Assembly (NCBI RefSeq): GCF_030269925.1
Contig: NC_085123.1
Span: forward strand, 9,672,001-9,736,000
DNA: 64,000 bases
From: Bombyx mori
Taxonomy: Eukaryota > Arthropoda > Insecta > Lepidoptera > Bombycidae
Direction of reading: 5' to 3'
A model generated the notes under the pieces. That model did no database searches, was not told where the DNA came from, and saw only the letters and a list, made by a program, of their open reading frames with translations. Of the stretch, positions 55,501 through 64,000 are shown piece after piece. Positions within the stretch are counted from its first letter, which is position 1; every line of letters starts with the position of its first letter. Both the position numbers and the translations under genes were made by a program.

Positions 55501-56476
55501 AATTTTAGACTTAATTAGAAAATAGACATAAATTACCTATAGATTTTCAATTGTATTTCCAGTCTTACTTAAAATTTCAACTGTAACATTAATTGGAAAT
55601 GGACAAAGTTTTAATTATATTTCAGAATAAAACTAATGCTCTTAGATATACACCTCATTACAGAAGGTAGGATCGCAACTCAACAAAGAATATTGTTGCG
55701 GAGTAATTTAAACTTCGGTGTATTCTAAAGTAAACTTGAGAATTTATCGCCCTCGAGGAATTAATGTGCTTACAGAATATGAATGTTAATTAATGACTCT
55801 TGTTACATAAAACGTAGAAAGAACGAATGAGGAAAAACACAGAGGAAAATAGCACGTATAATTTATTAATTTGGACATTTCCCGTTCGCGCGGCAGCTGT
55901 AAATGGGTCGGTCTCTAAAAGTACACAAGCACCAGTGTTTTTTACTCGTGAAGCCTAGAACGAATCTTGCATTTTTCGTCCGAACAAACAGATCGTAAGA
56001 CGTTGAGATTTTGCGGAAAAATAAAATTTATATATAAACAGTTTTATCATTATTACTGTTTGTTTGAGTACTTAACTAAATACTCGTATAACAAAACAAT
56101 TAAACGTATTTCTGTATTTTCCATTCAAAATGAGAAACTTGTTTTAATTTTAAAGTGAAACAATTTTGGCTTAATATGTACAGGTGATGTAATTATTGAG
56201 TTCATATCACTAAAGAAAATATCAGCACAGGGAGGGATGTGATTATGACATTTATTTTCCAATACACTCATGATCCAAGGTATATTAAGTCGTAAATTAT
56301 ACGAGAACAATGGTTATAAACTAAATTTAATGAGGCTATATAGTAAAATGTTATAAAAAATCAGCTGTAAACATCATAAAAATACTCAGAAACATCAACC
56401 GTACGTTTCAACTCGATTTTATGATTTCGTTACGATTAGAGTTACGATTTACAGGAATCGCTCAGATACACCTGAT
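55501..56476. other. Unassigned stretch
   Basis: Around 55870-55930 a GC-richer patch with 'cagctg' stands out ('cgttcgcgcggcagctgtaa'). No ORF with motifs. Confidence 0.3.
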
Positions 56477-56585
56477 TATGCGGTTACCAAAGTTGATAGG
56501 TACAACATGAACCCCACGAGCGTGAGATTTGAGGTATAACAATGACGCGGTACCTTATCCTTAGAACCGAAATGCATTATTACCA
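56477..56585 (-). mobile_element. Decayed Bm1-like relic
   Basis: 'gcggttaccaaagttgatag' and 'gaaccgaaatgcattattac' parallel minus-strand SINE blocks (tggttactgg and aaccgaaacgcattac) in the right order. Weak. Confidence 0.28.
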
Positions 56586-56735
56586 GCTTGGGCTCGTAAT
56601 TAACATAAAAGTGGTTTCTTAACACATATATACACTTAATTATAATAATTGGTACCCATCTGAGTGATTACTGGAGTCACTCGATATAATTACATCCTGT
56701 GTGTCATCCATTAGACGACGATTTCAGAACTTTTT

Positions 56736-56978
56736 ACTGGTGGTAGGACCTCTTGTGAGTCCGTGCGGGTGGGTACCACCACCCCGCCTATTTCTGCCGT
56801 GAAGCAGTAATGCGTTTCGGTTTGAAGGGCGGGGCAGCCGTTGTAACTATACTGAGACCTTAGAACTTATATCTCAAGGTGGGAGGCGCATTTACGTCGT
56901 AGATGTCTATGGGCTCCAGTAACCACTTAACACCAGGTGGGCTGTGAGCTCGTCCACCCATCTAAGCAATAAAAAAAA
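56736..56978 (+). mobile_element. Bm1-type SINE, headless form
   Basis: The cleanest headless copy: 'actggtggtaggacctcttg' to 'ctaagcaataaaaaaaag'. Flanks 'agaacttttt' and 'agaaactttc' may be the target-site duplication. Confidence 0.93.
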
Positions 56979-57449
56979 GAAACTTTCTACATTCACTCGC
57001 TGTCTATGGAATTTGGTACCATGATGGTAGATAAAAACAATTTGGTAGAAACTCGATCTATTTGTCATCAATCAAAGGGTTGTTGTTTGAAAAACACATA
57101 TTTTTCATGCACATTTATTTCACAATAATGTTTCAAATAAAATTGTACACGCTCATCTAGTATTTAAAAGTAATGGTGAAATTGTAAGTTCTCTTAAAAT
57201 TTCATTAAATTAAAAAGTTTGTAAGTATTAATAATTATTGAAAATGTTAACAGCGACAATTACTAAAGCATTTACTGTTTTCAGTAACTCCATTAAAACA
57301 TCAAAGATATCGGAACGACCTAATAACTGTAAGAATCCAATAGAACAACATTCCGCCCCCCTGAATCCTGCCGTGAAATATGATAAAATACTTTTTTTTT
57401 TTTAAATCAACGCATTTACGTATTCAAAGCGCAGTCGTCGCAAACATTT
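56979..57449. other. Unassigned AT-rich stretch
   Basis: It ends near a 13-T run at about 57391-57403, possibly the poly-A of a minus-strand retroposon. Confidence 0.3.
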
Positions 57450-57752
57450 TTGTCGTGTTGGTCGAATAAAAGTCTGGGAGGCATTCAAATCACGTGTACG
57501 ATAAGGGCCACCGCTTCCCCTTGGCTTACAGTGACTTTAAAGTATATTGTAGTCACTTGCGCCGGTTATCCGGGTGCAGGGGCGCCGCAACTTGGTATTC
57601 GCCTCGTGCTCGCAAACTTCGCGGAGCACGTCTCAGCGCCAGAGGTTATTTGCATCTCACCTTTACGTTTCCCCGCCATTATGTGTCATATTGTAACATT
57701 ATTTGAGTATTCATTCGGCTGTATGACTGTGACCGTTTTAGATTTGTTCTAA
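57450..57752 (+). CDS. Unassigned 100-codon ORF in a GC-richer island
   Basis: The block 57480-57700 is clearly richer in GC than its surroundings. The frame has six cysteines and hydrophobic stretches, but no signal peptide pattern and no known motif. A second frame (57494-57706) is open too, which argues against strong coding constraint. It could be a retroposed fragment (a T-run lies 47 bp upstream), an exon or regulatory DNA. Confidence 0.18.
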   Translation: MSCWSNKSLGGIQITCTIRATASPWLTVTLKYIVVTCAGYPGAGAPQLGIRLVLANFAEHVSAPEVICISPLRFPAIMCHIVTLFEYSFGCMTVTVLDLF

Positions 57753-57937
57753 CGACATGTTTGATCATGCTGGATATACAAAATGGTTTTGAGAATTAAA
57801 AACAAAATGAGTCATCGCAGGAGGGCAGGTGGATGTGAAATATCGATATTATTTTGTACAGGCATAGATGCATGAAAAGATAGTTTGCGGCAGGAAATTT
57901 ATGAGGCATAATGAAAAATAAAATGTTTAATATTAAG

Positions 57938-58760
57938 GGACAGTCGCCTGAGCATGTCGACGCGTCGCCACACCGTGCACACTACTACATAATAATATAG
58001 ACTGTGTATAATTGTGGGGTGGGCCAGTGAAACAGTTGATCACTTCACACAAACTTGATTCTTTATTTCGACTTAATCTATGTAACTAAAATATAAACGT
58101 CTTGCTTCTTCAGAGTTACACCGCGTTCGTCTGCCTTAGCGTCCGGCAACTACCCTCCTCTCGCTTAAGAAATAATTCTAAGTGTTCCGCATTCATTCGC
58201 CCATCTTTCTCACTTCCTAACACGTCATCTCCTATCTCTCTCACTCATTCATGCTCCATATCTGTCATTCATCCATATCGGTATGTTCCGTTCCTACATA
58301 TATGTACATACATCTCATAGCTAGGCGATGCGTCGCCACGGCGTGCGTCGCCACGCCAGCAATCGGTTTTACGTGCGACTATATATGTTTCACATTAAAA
58401 AATAGACATAATAATATATATCGATCAACTCCACGATATTTGAGGTCGAACGATATTTAAATCTGTGCTCTAACATAAAATCTAAAGGTATAAAGGACAG
58501 AAAATATCGCGTAATAATTCGCGTACCCGATCGTCGAGAGTTGCGCAATAAACCGCCAAGTCTCAAAGTCGCGGAGGTGGCTATTCGAAAACTAATAAAT
58601 TTTGCTGGGACGCTGAATTTATTTGATAAACGGTTGAGATAAAGATGCGGTAAAACCGAGTCTCAACACTGCGGTCAGCGTTAAAGAAAAACCGAACGTT
58701 TCCGCACATGCGCTCCTTACATACACGACGTGCCGATAAAATCGTTCCTTAGATTCCCTA
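57938..58760. other. Unassigned GC-variable region with repeated CGTCGCCAC words
   Basis: 'gcgtcgccac' type words occur at about 57961, 58330 and 58347. The rest is pyrimidine-rich (58130-58260) or mixed with CpG-rich patches (58510-58740). No ORF or terminal structure allows a call. An LTR or promoter region are both possible. Confidence 0.25.
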
Positions 58761-61127
58761 TAACCAGTATTTCAGAACGTAACAAAATTTACACGATCAT
58801 TTATATGTATGTGTTTGCGTGAATAGTTTGAGCGGAAATCCATTTTTATTTCTTGAAAGATTACGGAGATCTCCATGTGCGCTGCTGTCTCGCGAATCGC
58901 GTCGTGAGGATAAGCTGTGAAAATGCTGCACTCTATCGATATAACAAAATAAGAAACCGTGTCATGGTAGAACTATTCGTGCTTGGAATGTTCAAATACA
59001 ACAAATGTTTAAGCATTTAGATTTAAATTAAAAAAAAAAACCGGTTTAATCGGGTTTGTTTTGGGTTTTGGGTGATTTGATACCTATCTAAAATACAAAA
59101 TTTTACGTAAATCCAATTTATTGGATTCCTTTTACAAGACAAATATTGGTTAAGCTTTTATTACAAAGACCCCGCGTTCTTAAAACACTTGAATTATTTT
59201 AGTATTCATGATGTAAAGAATATCTGAAAATGTTAGAAACAAAACTTTCAATGATTTATGAGAAAACTTACCTGTTACATTAGAAAGTTTGGTACGTAGA
59301 TAAAATACGTTAGTAGCTATTTATAAGCTTAAAGTGGTAAATGGTAAATGTAAAATTGTTTTACTTTTCAAATTCTTTTATCACTGAAGACAGATAGCTG
59401 GCACGATCCACCTTTTATTAAAAATCTAATAATTTTTATTGCAGTAAGCTTCACAGACGATTTTAAACTATCATGACTTTGTCACCAATTCGGACTGCAT
59501 TTTGAAACTCAAAGCTTGATCATTTCTAAATAGATGTACATCACAAAAAAATGCCATTTAAAAAAGATGACTTGAATAATCTTAAATGGTAACGGAATCC
59601 ATATGTATAGTGAAATGAATGCCATCCTCCTTTGCCCTGACTTTTGAAGTGGGGTAAAGTATAGTGAGGAAGTAACTGTCAGATAAATAGGGCTTAAATG
59701 CAATAATTGCTTATGGCATACGTGGCCACACAGTACCAAATACGGCCTAAGAAATTAATCTATTCTTCATTGTACAAGAAAACAAAAAGTTACGATCTTT
59801 ATGGCTAAAAATAGAGTTTTCAGGAAACCAATTAGGAAAACAGAGTCATGAAAAAATATAACCTATAATGAACACCTTTAAGGTCTTCTTACACGCACAA
59901 TTATGCTTAGAGCAGTAATGTTTCCCTAAAATACTATAAAAATATTAGGTAAATTGACTATAGCATTCAAACTATAATACAAAACATTTGAACATATGTA
60001 CTTAAATCATCTACATCCAACATATACATTAATTAAAATAAATTTCTGATGTTAACTTAAAGAGAAGCTAAAAGGAAACCGGTCCCGAAACGAAAATAAA
60101 ACTAACAAAAAAAAGGCCATTTGTATTGGTGTTGGTGGTATTATTGTTAAATAAATACTTAGTTTCACTGATGTTAGTTCTTTCCGTGTGCAAAGAAACG
60201 AAAATGTTAACAAATGTAGTTTTTTTTTATTTTTATTTGACGGTAGTTATCATTATAATACCTAATCGAAATGTTGACGAAAAACATGACCGTCCTTGAA
60301 CCACGGAAAATGTAAAATGTTGGAAACCTCTGTAATAATATTATAATGAAAACAATAAGCCGTAAACGTAGTTTTCATTATTTCACGTTTTAAACAATTC
60401 GTACGTACTGGTTAACTAATCTGGCAAATGCTCCTTGTGTTCTCAAACACATATTGTCTCAGTCTAATGTAATATAAATCATTCCTTATCCACAAAAACT
60501 AAGAAAGAGCATTTTTGAAGTTATACTTCTTTAGGCGCGTTATGAAAAATTGATGAGAGAGAAATTTTACGACAAACCGTGACCGTGACACAAAATTAAC
60601 AGAAATGAAGTTGCCCACTAAATCGCTCATTACAATACGACCGACGTACCTTGGCGAGTCTGAATATAGCCGCAGGTGAACTTTCGCGCATGTACACTCA
60701 TAAAAAAGTATTATTAGCATTCATTTTTTAACGTTAAATATTAATTATTAATTATTTTATATTTAAAAAAAAAGAAATTAATTTAATAAAAATAAAGTAT
60801 AATTTCTTACGCGCGTACATAAGTACACGCACCCTTTTTTTTTGTTAACAATTTCATTGTTATTAATATGTTTCTCAGTGACGGTACCAATACCTGAATA
60901 TGTATTATTCAAGATAATCCACGTCATAATAAGGCCTATGAAGAATAAGCCTGTGTCTCTTTCTCTAACGATAAACGTATAATATACAATGTAGTATTAT
61001 TCACGTCATATACAAACGGTCTTAAGCTTAAGCTGTGAACTGAAATAACTAGGGGCTGGCAGACAATTGTTATGAAATGGAAGACAATTTTTTTAAATAA
61101 AGATTTCTATATAATTAGACATATTTT
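58761..61127. other. Unassigned AT-rich stretch
   Basis: More than 2.3 kb with no recognisable repeat and no ORF above 76 codons. Confidence 0.4.
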
Positions 61128-61338
61128 ACTGATGGTATAGCATATTGTGAGGCACACTGGTCAACCCTGACCATTTCTGCCGTGAAACAATCATGCATTT
61201 CGGCTTAAAGAGTAGGGCAGTCACTATCCTGAGACTTAGAACTCATGTCTCGATGTAGGTGTCGGCTTTTCCGTTGCTGATGATTATGGGCTCCATAATC
61301 ATCTAACACCAGGTGGGTTGTGAGTTCATCTGCCCATC
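61128..61338 (+). mobile_element. Bm1-type SINE, split by an RTE-like LINE (left part)
   Basis: It starts 'actgatggtatagcatattg' at the headless boundary and follows the family with divergence to 'gttcatctgcccatc'. The tail resumes at 61591. Confidence 0.8.
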
Positions 61339-61590
61339 ATCATCATCATCATCATTCTCCTGCCTTTCTCCCAGCCATCTGGGGTTGGCGCAACCTGTTT
61401 TCTCCTTCCATACTCCTCTATCATATACCATTTCTTCGCTCACTCACCTCTTACACATATCGTCTTTCACGAAATCCATCCTTTTCTTCTTAGATCTACC
61501 TCTTCCTCTATATCCTTCCACATTTATAGTTAACACTCTCTTATCAACCTCATTTTCATTTCGTCTCATATGTCCATACCATCCCATCCC
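61339..61590 (-). mobile_element. RTE-like LINE fragment inserted in SINE
   Basis: It is oriented leftward with an (atc) repeat tail at 61339-61355. On the minus strand it encodes 'YGHMRRNENEVDKRVL', then 'YRGRGRSKK' and 'DFVKDDMCKR' before a stop, a standard RTE-type C-terminal block. The 16-bp flanks 61323-61338 and 61591-61606 match at 14 positions, a good duplication. Confidence 0.82.
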
Positions 61591-61626
61591 AGTTCATCTA
61601 CACATCTAAGCAATAAAATAAAAAAA
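61591..61626 (+). mobile_element. Bm1-type SINE, tail (right part)
   Basis: 'agttcatctacacatctaag' then 'caataaaataaaaaaa'. Joined with 61128-61338 it gives a normal SINE end. Confidence 0.8.
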
Positions 61627-62007
61627 GTACTTTGGAAATATACAGATTTGTTTGTACTTATACATATTAAAATAATTGTAAATTTGTGACAAAGTACGTA
61701 CGACGATCAATTTTGGTGGTTGAAATGACTACAAACCAACACAGACTCAGTTTTAATTTGTTTGTAATGGAATTAAGTTTACAGAGCATCGCTTTCGGAG
61801 AATTTATATTATCAATGTTATGGTTGAAGTGCTTACGGATTCGCTAAACTACTCCATTGTTCAAACTTCTGAATACCTGCCAACCCTGATATAAACATTG
61901 AGCTACAAAGACAGAAGCGCGACGCAGTTTGCATCTAACTTGACTTGAATCCTAAAATAAACAACAGCTTGAACTGTTGAAAGTTTTAAACTTAAATAAA
62001 CATTTGT

Positions 62008-62265
62008 TTGTATTATTACCATTCTATAGAATATATGCGATCCTCATTGCACAGCCTGGAGAAACTCATCATTCTCGGACAAATGGAGGGGAAGCGCGCC
62101 AGAGGAAGAGCGCCAGCTAGATGGGTGGACCAACTCAAGGAGGTGACTGGAGGCCAGTTACAGGGAGCGGTACATATGGCGCAGAACCGGACCGAGTGGA
62201 GAAGATTGACATACAGTCACGATCCTCAGCATTGAGGAAACGACCAGAAAGAAATAATAGAACCC
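62008..62265 (+). pseudogene. RTE-like LINE C-terminal end, 5'-truncated
   Basis: The 75-codon frame contains 'GQMEGKRARGRAPARWVDQL' and 'HMAQNRTEWRRLTYSHDPQH' before a stop at 62233-62235. The R-G-R-x-P-x-R-W-x-D core and the terminal DPQH are the family's usual end. The RT catalytic part is absent. After the stop, 'ggaaacgaccagaaagaaat' is the probable tail. Confidence 0.75.
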
Positions 62266-62523
62266 GCTATAAAGGGCTAAATTTGCTTGATCTACACAAC
62301 CAGTTCGATAGTCAAGTTTATCTGACAGAAGCTGAACTTACGTCAAAATATTATTATAGCTAACTACCAGTGAAATTTTGTCGTGAATTGTTAATTAATT
62401 AATATTAGAAAATGCAGTCATTTCTCTCACGTGTTTTTCTATCAATCTTTTTCAAAAATTTGCCTTAATTACGTGTGATTGAGCATGTCGTTTGTAATCT
62501 TATGTTTCGAATTGAGATGTTTA
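62266..62523. other. Unassigned AT-rich stretch
   Basis: Nothing recognisable on either strand. Confidence 0.3.
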
Positions 62524-62809
62524 TCTATATACTTATATATAAAAATGAATTGCTGTTCGTTAGTCTCACTAAAACTCGAGAACTGCTGGACCGATTTGGA
62601 TAATTTAGGTCTTGATTTATTTGTAGAAGTCCAGGGAAGGTTTGAAAGGTAGATAAGATCGGAATGAAATAAAAATAACAATTTTGTTTTTCCGTTAATG
62701 TGTCCATCGTCGGACGGATTCCTTTTGTTTGTTTTAAGTTTATTTTATACAAAAGTTTAGGTCTTTTATTTATCGGTTGAGGCACTACGAAGTCTGCCGC
62801 GTCAGCTAG
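62524..62809 (+). mobile_element. Non-autonomous Helitron (Lep1-like)
   Basis: Starts TC after host A ('tctatatacttatatataaa') and ends CTAG ('gccgcgtcagctag') before T. Colinear with the copy at 9222-9511 over its whole length. Confidence 0.87.
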
Positions 62810-62810
62810 T

Positions 62811-64000
62811 CTTATATAAAACTAGATGACCAACGCAATTCCTCTGTGATATTCCTGGCTCCCCAATAACATAACACGAACTAATGTTGTGTTCACGAAC
62901 GATGCATACGATTAAAAACTACAATCAATATTGTAACAATTTACGAAAATCAGTACGAAATTTTATAAATTCACACAGCTATTTGTAAATTGGTATCCGC
63001 ATGTGTCTTTTCCCTTATGGGTACGACACTAGGTGAAACGTCAGCTGATTCCTGTTCTTAACAATGAATGGAAATACAAAAAACTGTATTGTAAATTAAA
63101 ACAAATAAATTTATGAAATACATGTGTGGTGAGTGTGTTTGTGGTATAATAAACGAAAAAATCACCTCGTCATTTATACTGTTATATTTTCTCATACTTT
63201 TTTTTCATAATTGCTATTATAATTTGAAATATGTTTTATGGAATATGGAAAATTATGTAATTTTAATATTACAAATACGCAACAACAAGAAACTTCAATT
63301 TTAACCATAAAACAGAAATACGTATCAAACAGAAAAAAAATGAATTACCGATCGCAATAAAACAAAATGTATAATTAAACATCTAAACATTATTATGATT
63401 ATTGCCTACCGAAATAGAAATGAGATACTTATTATTTCTAATAGTACTTCGGGAAGTAAATTAAAATGCTAAATCCCAATGGATCAATCTCCGGGATATT
63501 AAAACGATTAACCAACCCTTCGGACCCATGGTAATAGGAAAGGTAAGGCTCTCTGATCCTAAGTTGAAGATTATTTTCTGTAACGCTCCCTTTGACTGTA
63601 ACACGTAAGCAAATAATTACTAATGGACCGATTTAAATGCAAAGAAGCAAGAACTCCCTGTAGAGTACATACAAGAGTAGTCGACTGCACACAATAACAG
63701 TTACATTTGTTTCATTTCAACCCTTTCAATTTATTTAATTGAAGTGGACGATTTGATGTAATTTACTTCATTTCATTTATAGCAAAAACAAATAATTACT
63801 GCTACAAAATTAAAATTCACATGCTAGAAAAAAATTAAAAGATTTCTAGAACGTTCTTTAAAATATGTATGTACAGCTAGATTCGTTAAAATACAAATTT
63901 TTTCAGGTATTTCAACTTCAAATTAGTCTACTGTAAAGTTCACGCATTGTCGCTTAGTCACGTTTGCCTTTCAAGCGTCGATATGTAATATGTATACCAT
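62811..64000. other. Unassigned AT-rich stretch
   Basis: At 62821 'actagatgaccaacgcaatt' may be the CTAG end of another Helitron pointing left (compare 'gtcatctag' at 54749), with the rest decayed. Otherwise no repeat or gene is visible to the window end. Confidence 0.35.

Noticed and set aside
57938..58340. Possible solo LTR
   Set aside because: Repeated CGTCGCCAC words are present, but no TG...CA ends, duplication or primer-binding site could be shown.
61313..61609. 98-codon plus-strand ORF
   Set aside because: It spans the (atc) microsatellite and the antisense strand of the RTE-like LINE.

Overview
The window is AT-rich, gene-poor nuclear DNA from a lepidopteran, almost certainly a silkworm (Bombyx). 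The main reason is about twenty copies of a tRNA-derived SINE that I recognise as the Bm1 type. They accompany CR1-, Jockey-, R1- and RTE-type LINE pieces, Helitrons with CTAG ends, a cecropia-type mariner and a hAT element. I found no exon of a host protein-coding gene that I can defend, no tRNA or rRNA gene and no CRISPR array. The window reads as intergenic or deep-intronic DNA built from layers of mobile elements.

Layout. 1-4.4 kb: SINE pieces, a perfect 26-bp hairpin and two unassigned ORFs. 4.48-6.62 kb: a 5'-truncated Jockey-like LINE with an intact reverse transcriptase and a 15-bp target-site duplication (TSD). 7-14.5 kb: LINE relics, SINEs and three Helitrons. 15.1-20.8 kb: a 5.7-kb hAT-like element inserted in a SINE with a perfect 8-bp duplication. 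It carries a mariner, a possible MITE, an R1-clade LINE, a Helitron piece and an RTE-like LINE. 21.7-22.2 kb: a short Jockey-like 3' copy. 23.75-28.42 kb: the most complete element, a two-ORF Jockey-like LINE disabled by a nonsense codon, loss of the endonuclease glutamate and a frameshift. 29.9-30.4 kb: a truncated SINE between 172-bp direct repeats. 32-34.3 kb: R1, CR1-like and Jockey-like fragments and a second hairpin. 34.3-45 kb: mostly unique AT-rich DNA with relics. 45-57 kb: more SINEs (one internally rearranged), a CR1-like LINE end, tRNA-headed SINE pieces, two Helitrons and a possible promoter near 51.6-51.9 kb. 57-64 kb: mostly unassigned, with a SINE split by an RTE-like LINE, another RTE-like end and a Helitron.

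How the parts fit. The Bm1-type SINE and the CR1-like LINE share an ungapped 3' tail ending in GCAATAAA, which suggests that the LINE machinery copies the SINE. The Jockey-like copies share a 3'UTR subfamily and have clear duplications. Nothing here looks currently autonomous: every element found is truncated, mutated or non-autonomous.
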